Positions 23,073-34,388 of a stretch of 39,235 nt of DNA are shown piece by piece (within the stretch, counting starts at the first letter, position 1; each line of letters opens with the position of its first letter). The position numbers and the translations under genes were made by a program. The DNA is from Planctomycetia bacterium (GTDB lineage Bacteria > Planctomycetota > Planctomycetia > Pirellulales > UBA1268): the NCBI GenBank assembly GCA_009924545.1, contig RFRL01000007.1, positions 1-39,235 on the forward strand, written 5' to 3'. The notes under the pieces were generated by a model. That model did no database searches, was not told the DNA's origin, and was given only the letters and a program-made list of their open reading frames with translations.

Positions 23073-25661
23073 TCAGGGGGCCGCCCCGGCCGCCTCCCGC
23101 CGGTCCGACACGATCCGCAGCAGGTCCTGCCCGCTCATCCGGAAGGCGGCATTGTGTGGGCAGGCGTAGACACAGCTCGGATCGTCCTCCGGGCCGACGA
23201 GGTCGCGGCACAGATCGCACGTCGTGGCCACGCGCCGCTCGGCCACGCCCGGGTCGGCGACCCGGTGCATGGAGATGTTGCCGTAGGGGCAGTTGGTCGA
23301 GCACAGGCCGCAGCCGATGCAGTGGTCCTCAATGACGATCTCGACGGCACCGGGGTGGTTCTCGCGGGGCTTGCGGTGGATGGCGTCCACCGGGCAGCCG
23401 ACGAGACAGTAGGGATCGAGGCAGGAGCGGCAGGAACTGGCCACGAGGAAGTTCTCGAACCTGAGTCCCTCGCGGATGAGGCGCGTGATCCCCTCGTGGG
23501 TGTCGGAGCAGGCCCGGGTGCATTCGTCGCACCGGGTGCAGCTCTCCAGGTCGAGGACGAGGAGCTTTTGGGCGCTGTACAGGCCGTTTTCCAGGAACTG
23601 CTCCAGGCCGGCGCCGCTCTCCCGCTCGCGCTCGGCATCACGCTTGAGGAGGCGCCGGGCCTCGGCCAGCAGCGGCGCGCGGACGGTGGGGAAGCGGCGG
23701 AGAAGGGAGCGGAAATCCTCCCCCCGGATCCGCACCAGTTCGACGTCGTCGAGCGCGGTGCAGGTGGCGGTGCGCTGGGCGCGGCCGGCCCCGCCGAGGT
23801 CGTCACCGAAGTCGAACAGCCCGGAGAGCAGGCCCACCTCGCCGAACGTGCGCCCGGGGCCGAGATAGTCGATCACCCGGTCGTGGACACCGAGCCGCTG
23901 GCTCACCTTGACGAAGCCGAGCCGGACCTTGAAGAAATCGGTGGCCGCATCCCCTTGCCGGAAGATGACCTGCCCCTTGTCGACGCGGACGAGCTCCGCG
24001 CGGTCACGGAGCAATTCGGCGCAGGCGGCGCGATCGGCCTCCGCCAGACCCTGGAACATCGTCAGTTGCCGCAGTTCGCGCTGGAGGACGCGGCCGCGGT
24101 AGGCGCCGTCGAGCACCCGCCGCGAGGCCTCCGTCCGCTGCAGGACGTGGAGGACGTTCTTGTTGATCTCGAGGAGCTCCGTCTCCTCCAGGGCCACCAC
24201 GGTGGCGGACCGGGGGTAGTGGTTGAGGCAGCTCATCTCCCCGAAGATCACGTCGGCGGGGGTCATCTCGTCGACCCACCGACCGTCCACCCGCTCCAGC
24301 GACCGGCCGCCGTCGATCGCCACACGGTCGCGGATCTCTTCACGCCGGCGCGGTCGCCCCGCGGCCGTGCCCTGGAGCCACTGGGTGGCGGCGCGGACGA
24401 TCGCTTTCAGGCTCCCACCGTCAGGTCGCGATCCACGCCGTTCGCCGATCGACACCCCCACCCGGCCGCGGACGAGGAGGAACGCGGTCGAGGCATAATC
24501 CCCTTCCCGGCAGATCACCTCCCCCGGCTGGAAGATCCGCCGCTCGATCGAGTCGCCGTTCCATTCCAGGAACTTCGCCGGCACCCCCGCGAAGATCGGA
24601 TACCGCTCGAGGTCGGCCGCCGGCACCGCCGTGCCCCGGGCGGAAGCGCCCCGGTCCCCGCTCCCCGGCGCCTCGTGCACCGGCTCCTTGAACACCAAGG
24701 CGCCTGTGGGGCAGGTGATCATGCACTCGCCGCACGACACGCAGCTCGACCGCCCCATCGGATCGTCGAGGTCGAAGCCGATCCGCGTGGTGTAGCCCTT
24801 TCCCGTACGGCCGATGACGAAGTTTTCCTTGACGTCGCTGCAGGCCCGCACGCAGCGGTCGCAGAGGATGCACTGCTCGTGGTCAACGTCGATCCGCGGG
24901 GAGGAGTGGTCCTGGCCGCGGACGACGGCACGCGGGGCGAGGGGATGCTGCCCGGTGAGGGGCCAGCGGGCCGCGAGCGCCGCGGCCTCGGCGGCCGGAT
25001 CTGCCGCCTGCTCGAGCGCCCGGGCCTCGAGTGCCAGCCGGTCGAAGCGCTCGACCATGCGCCCCAACTCGTTGGCCGGCAAGCGGGCCTGCCAGTCGGC
25101 GGGGAGGTGGTCGGCCGCCAGCAGGTTGACCAGGGTCCGCACGTTGGCATCGACCCTCCGCCGCGCCGCCAGGTCGGGCGAGCGGATGGTCTGCACCTCC
25201 ATCGTCTCCTCGACGCGATGGTGGCAGGCGGGGAGCAGCTTCCGCTCGCGCTGCATGCTGCCGCGCTTCACCTTGGAGATCTCCACGCAGCACACCCGGC
25301 ACACGCCCACCGGGTGGAGGTGCTCCTGGTGACAGAGCACGGGGATCGGATTGCCGGCGGGATCGTCGGCATAGGCCCGCGTGGCGGCGTCGTAGATCGT
25401 GGTCGCCCGGGGGATGGGCCGCCCCTCGGCATCGCGGATGAGCTTCCCCTGGGCATCGGTGAGGGGCACGGCCTTGGGCACCGTCACCTCGCGGCCGTCG
25501 ACCTTGATCGTGATCTGCTTCTCGAAGTCGGCGGCGGTCACCTTGTCCATGCGGACGAGTTGGCCGTCGATGTCGCGCGCGAACAGCCCCCCTTCCTCCG
25601 GCAGCACCAGGCCATGGTCGAAGTCGTCGTCGGGAAGCAGGTCTCCCGGGGTGTCGCTCAT
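23073..25661 (-). CDS. Multi-cluster ferredoxin fused to two cyclic-nucleotide-binding domains
   Basis: This 862-residue fusion has, in order, a NuoG-type [2Fe-2S] domain (about 50-150; Cys110, 121, 124 or 125, 146) and a dicluster [4Fe-4S] segment (Cys264/267/270/274 and 307/310/313/317). Two CNB domains follow, at about 375-505 and 540-650. A C-terminal four-cluster module ends the protein (Cys708-718, 744-756, 781-791, 815-834), like the beta subunits of molybdopterin enzymes. CNB1 keeps the phosphate-cassette pattern FGEMSCLNHYPRSATV with Arg484; CNB2 has FGEVGLLS but an insertion before RTAT. That predicts seven Fe-S clusters. ATG 25661 overlaps the upstream nuoEF stop by four bases (ATGA), so translation is coupled. 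I know no characterised enzyme with this order. It probably takes electrons from NuoEF and may be gated by a cyclic nucleotide; Crp-type domains can also sense other ligands. Confidence 0.85.
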   Translation of the reverse strand: MSDTPGDLLPDDDFDHGLVLPEEGGLFARDIDGQLVRMDKVTAADFEKQITIKVDGREVTVPKAVPLTDAQGKLIRDAEGRPIPRATTIYDAATRAYADDPAGNPIPVLCHQEHLHPVGVCRVCCVEISKVKRGSMQRERKLLPACHHRVEETMEVQTIRSPDLAARRRVDANVRTLVNLLAADHLPADWQARLPANELGRMVERFDRLALEARALEQAADPAAEAAALAARWPLTGQHPLAPRAVVRGQDHSSPRIDVDHEQCILCDRCVRACSDVKENFVIGRTGKGYTTRIGFDLDDPMGRSSCVSCGECMITCPTGALVFKEPVHEAPGSGDRGASARGTAVPAADLERYPIFAGVPAKFLEWNGDSIERRIFQPGEVICREGDYASTAFLLVRGRVGVSIGERRGSRPDGGSLKAIVRAATQWLQGTAAGRPRRREEIRDRVAIDGGRSLERVDGRWVDEMTPADVIFGEMSCLNHYPRSATVVALEETELLEINKNVLHVLQRTEASRRVLDGAYRGRVLQRELRQLTMFQGLAEADRAACAELLRDRAELVRVDKGQVIFRQGDAATDFFKVRLGFVKVSQRLGVHDRVIDYLGPGRTFGEVGLLSGLFDFGDDLGGAGRAQRTATCTALDDVELVRIRGEDFRSLLRRFPTVRAPLLAEARRLLKRDAERERESGAGLEQFLENGLYSAQKLLVLDLESCTRCDECTRACSDTHEGITRLIREGLRFENFLVASSCRSCLDPYCLVGCPVDAIHRKPRENHPGAVEIVIEDHCIGCGLCSTNCPYGNISMHRVADPGVAERRVATTCDLCRDLVGPEDDPSCVYACPHNAAFRMSGQDLLRIVSDRREAAGAAP

Positions 25662-27418
25662 CGGACGGCTCCCGGCGTGCGGCCGACGTGGCGCTGGATG
25701 TCGTCGGGGAAAAACTGGAGGGCCGACTGGAGGGGCTTGGCCGCCACCATCCCCAGCCCGCAGATGCTCGTCATCTCCATCGCTCGGGTGAGGTCGTTGA
25801 TCAGGTCGCGCTGGGCGGGGAAGGCCGCGGCGGGGATGTTCCCGGCCACCAGCCGCGCGCCGATCTCCGTGACCTTCTCCGAGCCGATCCGGCAGGGAAC
25901 GCACTTGCCGCACGACTCGTCGCGGAAGAACTCCGAGCAGTTGAGGGCCTCGGCGGCGATGTCGCGCGAGTCGTCGTAGACGACGATCCCGGCGCCGAGG
26001 GCCAGGCCGAGGTCGCGGAACCGCTGCAGGTCGAGCTGGATGTCGAGCAGGTCGATGCTGTCGGCCCCGGTGTTCAATTCCGCGGGGGCCCGTTTTTCCC
26101 AGCCCCGGGGCAGCGCGCCGACGGGGATCCGGGGCGGGAGGAAACCGCCCGACGGACCCGAGGGGGCGAACGCCTTGAGCGGGCGGTGCGTGCCGCCGCA
26201 CAGATCGTGGACGAGGTGGCGGATCGGCGTGCCGCCCGGCACTTCGTAGACGCCGGGCCGGAGGACGTCGCCGGAGATGGAGAACAGGCGGCTCCCCTTG
26301 CAGCCGTTGATGCCCGTGTCGGCATACCACTGCCCTCCGCGGAGCACGATCGCCGGCGCCCAGGCGAACGTCTCCACGTTGCTCACCAGCGTGGGCTTGT
26401 CGTGGAGGCCGTTGGTCTCCAGTTGCGGCGGCTTGTTGCGCGGCTGGGCGCGGTGGTCCTCCATCGCCTCGACAAGGGCGCTTTGCTCGCCGCAGATGTA
26501 GCCGCCGGGGCTGGTGAACACTTCGACCGGAAAGCTCCGGGGGGTGCCGAAGAGGTTGGCGCCGCACGCGCCCAGCGCCGTGGCCCGGGCGATCTCCCGG
26601 TCCATGATCGCCACCTGCTCGGCGTATTCGTGGCGGATGTAGATCCAGCCGCGCGTGGCGCCGGTGACGAGGCCGGCGAGGATCACCCCCTCGAGCACGA
26701 GATGGGCGTGGCGGGCGAGCAGTTCGCGGTCCTTGAAGGTGCCGGGCTCGCTCTCGTCGGCGTTGCAGACGACATACTTGACGTCGCCCTTGGCACGCCA
26801 CACGTCGTTCCATTTCTGGTGCGCCGGCACGCCGGCCCCGCCCATGCCGCGGAGGTCGGCGGTCTTGAGTTCGTCGATCACGCGCTGGCCGGAGCCATCG
26901 GCGGCGAGGCGCCGGATCGCCTCGTACGGGGGCAGGTCGCCGGCGCCGCTGGCGCCGTAGGGATCGATCCGCCAGGGACGGTTCCCGTGGGGCTCGTAGT
27001 CGCTGTCGCGGTCGGCGGTGGGGGGGCGCCCGGCCACCGCGTCGCGGGCCACGGCGGCGAGCTCGTCGGCCGTGCGGGCGGCGAGGAACTCGTCGTTGAC
27101 CAGCGCCGCCACGGGGCGGTCGCAGCGGCCCAGGCAGGAGGCGTAGCGCACCGCGGCGCGTCCCGCGGCAACGTCGGCGGCGAGGAGCCGTTCGACGTCG
27201 GCCTTGAGCTGCGGACAGCCCGCCTGGTGGCAGGCCATGTCATGGCAGATGCGGACCTCGACGGCCGGGGGGGGAGCGAGGCGGAAGTGGGGGAAGAAGC
27301 TCGCCACTTCCTGGAGGCGATGGAGCGGCGTGCCGGTCCGGGCGGCGAGCTTCCGCAACTCGTCGCCGGGCAGCCAGCGGTGCCGGTGCTGGATGGCGTG
27401 GAGCTCCTGCACGATCAT
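25658..27418 (-). CDS. NADH dehydrogenase subunits E and F fused (NuoEF-like)
   Basis: The 586-residue fusion has an N-terminal NuoE-like [2Fe-2S] thioredoxin-fold domain (about 1-125; Cys58, Cys63, Cys95, Cys99). The NuoF-like part carries the FMN loop RGMGGAGVPAHQKW (about 190-203), the NADH/FMN region NADESEPGTFKDR (about 219-231), GGYICGEQSAL and the [4Fe-4S] site SCGKCVPCR plus Cys553. The usual FMN-loop pattern GRGGAGFPTG is only slightly altered. The family oxidises NADH and passes electrons to Fe-S partners, as in complex I, bidirectional hydrogenases and formate dehydrogenases. No other Nuo subunit lies nearby. The stop overlaps the start of the CNB ferredoxin gene, its likely partner. 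ATG 27418 matches the normal NuoE start; an upstream frame to 27487 is a shadow. A weak promoter could lie in the 120-base gap before it. Confidence 0.9.
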   Translation of the reverse strand: MIVQELHAIQHRHRWLPGDELRKLAARTGTPLHRLQEVASFFPHFRLAPPPAVEVRICHDMACHQAGCPQLKADVERLLAADVAAGRAAVRYASCLGRCDRPVAALVNDEFLAARTADELAAVARDAVAGRPPTADRDSDYEPHGNRPWRIDPYGASGAGDLPPYEAIRRLAADGSGQRVIDELKTADLRGMGGAGVPAHQKWNDVWRAKGDVKYVVCNADESEPGTFKDRELLARHAHLVLEGVILAGLVTGATRGWIYIRHEYAEQVAIMDREIARATALGACGANLFGTPRSFPVEVFTSPGGYICGEQSALVEAMEDHRAQPRNKPPQLETNGLHDKPTLVSNVETFAWAPAIVLRGGQWYADTGINGCKGSRLFSISGDVLRPGVYEVPGGTPIRHLVHDLCGGTHRPLKAFAPSGPSGGFLPPRIPVGALPRGWEKRAPAELNTGADSIDLLDIQLDLQRFRDLGLALGAGIVVYDDSRDIAAEALNCSEFFRDESCGKCVPCRIGSEKVTEIGARLVAGNIPAAAFPAQRDLINDLTRAMEMTSICGLGMVAAKPLQSALQFFPDDIQRHVGRTPGAVR

Positions 27419-27538
27419 GGGATGGCATCCATCACGACACGACGACGCGGCCGGGCTCGATCCGCCCGTCCCCGCACCACCCGCCATACCGTACGTCGGC
27501 GCCGTCGCTGCCGCAACGGACGTGCCGGCCGCCGGCGG

Positions 27539-30259
<2,721 letters not shown>

Positions 30260-30392
30260 TGGTCACCTGAGCGGCTGGATCGACCCCGTCCGGTTGTAGC
30301 GGCGATGATAACTGGGCGGAGTGCGCAAACGAAGTGATCGCGGGGGGATGGGGTGTCCGATTGAGAGCGTAGGTCACGATCGAGGTGCAGGT

Positions 30393-32363
30393 GTGTTGAA
30401 ACTGTCTGGTTGGTGGCGCGGCACGGCGGCTTCCCGGGACCGGCGGGCGGGAGTGCGTCGGGAACCACGGATGGCCTCCGCCGCTCCGGCGGCGCGGCCG
30501 CGGGGAAGCGGTCTCGGCGTCGAAGCCCTCGAGACTCGCGCCCTGTTGGCGGCGGCCCAACTCTCCACGACGGAGGTGGCGGCGCTCCTCGATCGCGCCA
30601 CGGCCGTCACGCCGAGCAAGGACGCGATCATCGCCGTGGTCGATCGCAGCGGCCGGATCCTCGGGGTGCGCACCGAGACCGACGTCACCGCGACGATCAC
30701 CGACCCGGCCACGCTCGCCTTCGCCATCGACGGCGCCGTCGCCAAGGCGCGGACCGGGGCGTTCTTTTCCAACGGCCAGGCGATCCTCACTTCGCGCACG
30801 GTCAGCCACATCAGTCAGAGCACGATCACGCAGCGCGAGATGCAGGCCAACCCCAACGCCGCCGACCAGACGCTCAAGGGCCCCGGGTGGGTCGCCCCGG
30901 TGGGCATCGGCGGGGAGTTCCCGCCGGGGATCCTCCGCACGCCGCTGGTCGACCTGTTCGCCATCGAACACACCAACCGGACGAGCATCGTCGTCGACGG
31001 CAAGTTGATCACCAACCGGGCCAGCTACGGCCAGCAGTCGGGCACGCTCCCCGGTTCGATCGGCCGCGGCATCGCCACGCTGCCGGGGGGCGTGGCGATC
31101 TACCGTGCCGGGACCGACGAGGTGATCGGCGGGATCGGCGTGTTCTTCCCCGGCCGCGACGGCACCGCCGCCTTCGAGCAGGGGTTCGTGCCGGTGGCAT
31201 CGCAAACGCGCACCGACCGGCTCAACGCCCCCAAGGCCCTCGAGGCCGAGACGATCGCCCTGGGAACACTGCTGCCGACCGCCATTCCCGGCACCGTCAC
31301 GCCGCTCACCGTCACGCTCACGCCCAGGGTGATCCTCGAACGTGCCGGTGGGATCGGCGCCGCGGTTCCGCTTTCGGTGGCCCAGGCCCAGAACCTCGTC
31401 AACCGCGTCAACACCGCCGCGCGGATCAACCTCGGCGGCATCGCCCTGCAGAGCTTCGGGCCGCAGGCCGGGCCGCTGGGTGTGCAGACGCTGTTCACGA
31501 TCCTCGCTCCCCGCGGCTCGTTCGTGAACGGGGCGGTCAACGGGACCGTCCAGAACGTGTTTCCGCTGACGCAGTACCTGGCGGGGAAGGCCCAGCCGGA
31601 GGGCTGGCTGGTGCCGGCGAAGGCGGGTTCGAGCCTCTCCGCCGCCGACGTGACGCGGATCATCACCCAGGGGATCACCGAGGCGGAGCGCACCCGGGCC
31701 CAGATCCGCATCCAGCCCAATCACACGAGGATGGTCCTCGCGGTGGCCGACCTCAACGGCGACGTGCTGGGGGTCTACCGGATGCCCGACGCGACCGTGT
31801 TTTCGATCGACGTCGCCGTCGCCAAGGCGCGGAACACGGCCTACTACGCCTCCGCCAACATCCAGCCCCAGGACCAGGTGGCGGGGGTGCCGCTGGGGAC
31901 GGCGTTCACCAACCGCACGGTGCGCTACCTGGCGGTGCCCAAGTATCCCTCCGGCAATGCCACGGGCAGCCCGGCCCCGTTCTCGATCCTCAACGAGCCG
32001 GGCATCGATCCCGCCACGGGGCTCAACGTCGGCGCGCCGCGGCCGGCCTCGAGTTTCACCACCGTCCTCGGCTTCGACGCCTTCAACCCCGGGCGCAACT
32101 TCTCCTGCCCGTTCAGCGTGATGTCGAAGGCCAACCAGAACGGCGTCGTCTTCTTCCCGGGAAGTTCCGCCGCCTACGTGGGGAGCACGTTGGCCGGGGG
32201 CTTCGGCGTGTCGGGTGACGGCGTCGATCAGGACGACGTGGTGACGTATTACGGCATCGTCGGCTACGCGGCCCCGGAGCCGGTCCAGGCGTGGCAGTTT
32301 TTCGTCCGCGGCATCCGCCTGCCCTACATGAAGTTCTCGCGCAACCCCGGCGCGGGATCCTGA
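30393..32363 (+). CDS. Exported protein with two GlcG/HbpS-like domains and an N-terminal sorting motif
   Basis: This product of about 656 residues has the N-terminal basic region and motif GVEALETRALLA (about 41-53) found at the start of many planctomycete extracellular proteins. Two GlcG/HbpS-like domains follow: one at about 55-250 (ALLDRATAV..DAIIAVVDRSGRILGV..., then FAIDGAVAKARTGAFFSNG) and one at about 455-640 (the same AVADLNGDVLGVYRM and AVAKARNTAYYAS order). The family binds haem or cobalamin in characterised members. Each domain has the typical VDxxGxxLG and AxxKArTA features. A linker with a beta-rich region connects them. The ATG at 30471 would leave only a short leader; I chose GTG 30393 because GAGGTG is five bases upstream and the longer N-terminus resembles related proteins. 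Role unknown. Confidence 0.7.
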   Translation: MLKLSGWWRGTAASRDRRAGVRREPRMASAAPAARPRGSGLGVEALETRALLAAAQLSTTEVAALLDRATAVTPSKDAIIAVVDRSGRILGVRTETDVTATITDPATLAFAIDGAVAKARTGAFFSNGQAILTSRTVSHISQSTITQREMQANPNAADQTLKGPGWVAPVGIGGEFPPGILRTPLVDLFAIEHTNRTSIVVDGKLITNRASYGQQSGTLPGSIGRGIATLPGGVAIYRAGTDEVIGGIGVFFPGRDGTAAFEQGFVPVASQTRTDRLNAPKALEAETIALGTLLPTAIPGTVTPLTVTLTPRVILERAGGIGAAVPLSVAQAQNLVNRVNTAARINLGGIALQSFGPQAGPLGVQTLFTILAPRGSFVNGAVNGTVQNVFPLTQYLAGKAQPEGWLVPAKAGSSLSAADVTRIITQGITEAERTRAQIRIQPNHTRMVLAVADLNGDVLGVYRMPDATVFSIDVAVAKARNTAYYASANIQPQDQVAGVPLGTAFTNRTVRYLAVPKYPSGNATGSPAPFSILNEPGIDPATGLNVGAPRPASSFTTVLGFDAFNPGRNFSCPFSVMSKANQNGVVFFPGSSAAYVGSTLAGGFGVSGDGVDQDDVVTYYGIVGYAAPEPVQAWQFFVRGIRLPYMKFSRNPGAGS

Positions 32364-32403
32364 GCGGGGCGTGGGCCCCAGTGGCGGAACGCGCCGGGAG
32401 CGC

Positions 32404-33663
32404 TCACACCTCCACCGGCCGGGCGGTCTGGTCACCGGGGCCGAAGACGCGCCGGTAGCGGGCAACTTCGGCCGGGGGCCCGAGGGCCTTGCCCGGATTG
32501 TCGGAGAGCTTCACGGTCGGCCGGCCGTCGGCGGCCACCGCCTTGCAAACGAGGCTGAAGGGAGCGAGACCGTCATCGGGAGCCAGGCCGCGGAAGTCGT
32601 TGGTGAGGAGGGTGCCCCAGCCGAAGGCGACGCGCACGCGACCGGCGTAGCGGGCGTGGAGGGTCTCGATGTCGTCCACGTCGAGGCCGTCGGAGAAGAT
32701 CACGCGCTTGCCCGCCGGATCCGCGCCGTGGCGTTGCCACCAGTCGATCGCCAGCTCGGCGATCGCCGCCGGATCGCCCGAGTCGATGCGGATCCCCGAC
32801 CAGCGCGCCACCCAGGCGGGGGCGCGGTCGAGGAACCCGGGCGTGCCGAAGGTGTCGGGCAGGAGGATGCGCAGCGCGTCACCGTATGTGGCCTCCCAAT
32901 CGGCGAGGACGCGGTAGGGTGAAGCAGCCAGTTCGGCGTCGGTGGCGGCCAGCGCCGCGTAGACCATCGGCAGCTCGTGGGCGCTGGTCCCGATCGGCGC
33001 GAGGCCGTGCCGACGTGCCAGGAACACGTTGGACGTGCCGACCAGCGACGGTCCGAGCTCGTCGCGGGCGCGCAGCACCGCGTGCTCCTGCCAGGCGCGC
33101 GAGTGGCGGCGGCGCGTGCCGAAGTCGGAGAGGGCGAGCCCCGGCAGGCGTCGCAGGCGGGCGAGCTTGCCGTCGAGCCGAGCGACCGCCGCGGCGCGGA
33201 CACCGTGGCGGGCCTCCGCCGGCAGCGCGCGTTCCAGCGCCCGGCTGCGGAGCTCCATGAGGATCGCCAGCGCCGGCACCTCCCAGAGCATCACCGCCGG
33301 CCACGGGCCGTCGAACACCAGACGGAACTGGCCTTCGGCCACCGCCACGTCGTAGGGGGGCAGGCTCACGCCGCGCAGGGCATCGAGGAACCCCGGGGCG
33401 AACAGCGGCCGGCCCGGACCGGCGCCGAGACTCGCCAGGAAGGCGATGTCGTCGTCGGTGAAGGCCAGCGCCCGCGCCTGGTCGAGTTCCCGGCGGAGCT
33501 CGGCCTCGGCCACCACGTCGGCCAGGCGCACGTTCCGCGACCGGTTGACCAGCTCGAAGGTGACCTCGACGTGGCGGTGGTGCCGGTGCACCACCTGGCA
33601 CATGAGGAACTTGTAGAAGTCGGTGTCGAGCAACGACCCGATGATCGGGGCCGTGTCATCCAC
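32404..33663 (-). CDS. pncB: Nicotinate phosphoribosyltransferase
   Basis: PncB makes nicotinate mononucleotide from nicotinate, PRPP and ATP in the NAD salvage pathway. The 419-residue product has the family's N-terminus (SLLDTDFYKFLMCQ), FELVNR, the DFGTRRRHS segment of the catalytic core, SNVFLARRHGL followed by GTSAHELPMVYA, DTFGTPGFL, GIRIDSGDP and SDGLDVDDI. The phosphoribosyl-binding and active-site regions are intact. It starts at GTG 33663 (GTGGATGACACGG; an ATG four bases downstream is out of frame), with CGGAG about nine bases upstream. Downstream it is convergent with the GlcG-like gene. It shares its strand with the barrel gene but no functional link is evident. Confidence 0.95.
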   Translation of the reverse strand: MDDTAPIIGSLLDTDFYKFLMCQVVHRHHRHVEVTFELVNRSRNVRLADVVAEAELRRELDQARALAFTDDDIAFLASLGAGPGRPLFAPGFLDALRGVSLPPYDVAVAEGQFRLVFDGPWPAVMLWEVPALAILMELRSRALERALPAEARHGVRAAAVARLDGKLARLRRLPGLALSDFGTRRRHSRAWQEHAVLRARDELGPSLVGTSNVFLARRHGLAPIGTSAHELPMVYAALAATDAELAASPYRVLADWEATYGDALRILLPDTFGTPGFLDRAPAWVARWSGIRIDSGDPAAIAELAIDWWQRHGADPAGKRVIFSDGLDVDDIETLHARYAGRVRVAFGWGTLLTNDFRGLAPDDGLAPFSLVCKAVAADGRPTVKLSDNPGKALGPPAEVARYRRVFGPGDQTARPVEV

Positions 33664-33715
33664 GAGGCGGGCTCCGGGTGGGGGAGGCGCGGCCGGGGGA
33701 CCGTCGGCGTCGCCG

Positions 33716-34388
33716 TCAGAAGGACACCTCCAGGTCGATGAAGCTGGCGAACAGGTTGTCGACCTTGCCGTCCACGTTGCCGTACAGGGCGTCGAAGCCG
33801 TTGCCGCACAGGAGGCCCGAGACGCCGGCCCGGAGGATGCAGTTGTTGTTGAGCAGCGGCCGACTCTCCAGGCCCATCGACAGGTCGGTGCCGATCTCCC
33901 GGGAGATGTTGTCCTGGAAGACGAGTGCCTCCAGCGGCGCCGTGGTGTCGAAGAACAGGAAGTTGCAGTTGGTGATCAGCCGCGTGCGCTGGGTGAGCTC
34001 GAAGTCGACCCCGACGTTGTAGAGCTGGAGGCCGGGGTTGACGAAGTTGGCCTGCGACTGGAACTTGTTGCTCGCCCGGAGGTCGGGATAGATCGACAGC
34101 AGGTTCTTGAGGTTCGTGCCCAGGAGCTTGATCTGCTGGCGCACCCAGAAGCTGAACTCGCCGCCGGCGAACTGGGTGTTGTCGACGATGCCGTCGAAGC
34201 CGCCGCCGCGGCCGTCGGCCACGTTGTTGTCGCCGGAGGCGTAGAACACGCTCCCGCGGAAGCGGATCCAGTCGGGGGAGTAGGACACTTCCAGGGCCGC
34301 CATCGTGGCCCCGATGTTGACCGGCTGGAGGGCCAGTTGGTTGAGCGTGTCATGCCCGAAGGCGTAGTACAGGGCGCTGGTGGTCGTT
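33716..34388 (-). CDS. Outer-membrane barrel protein, C-terminal part after a frameshift
   Basis: This is the last ~220 residues of the barrel gene that starts at 35825, in another frame because of one extra base near 34386. It begins with TTSALYYAFGHDTLNQ, which continues the interrupted GHIN of the upstream part. Strands continue (WIRFRGSVFYASGDNN, FSFWVRQQIKLLG, LQLYNVGVDFELTQRTRLITNCNFLFF) to a C-terminal LEVSF, the Phe ending common in outer-membrane barrels. The open frame extends upstream to 34660, but that section is antisense-like noise. On its own this part has no signal peptide. It needs the upstream part to make a functional protein. Confidence 0.7.

Noticed and set aside
23073-26813. 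A 1246-codon version of the CNB ferredoxin
   Set aside because: The extra N-terminal 384 codons are an out-of-frame reading of the NuoEF gene; the ATGA overlap at 25658-25661 marks the real start.
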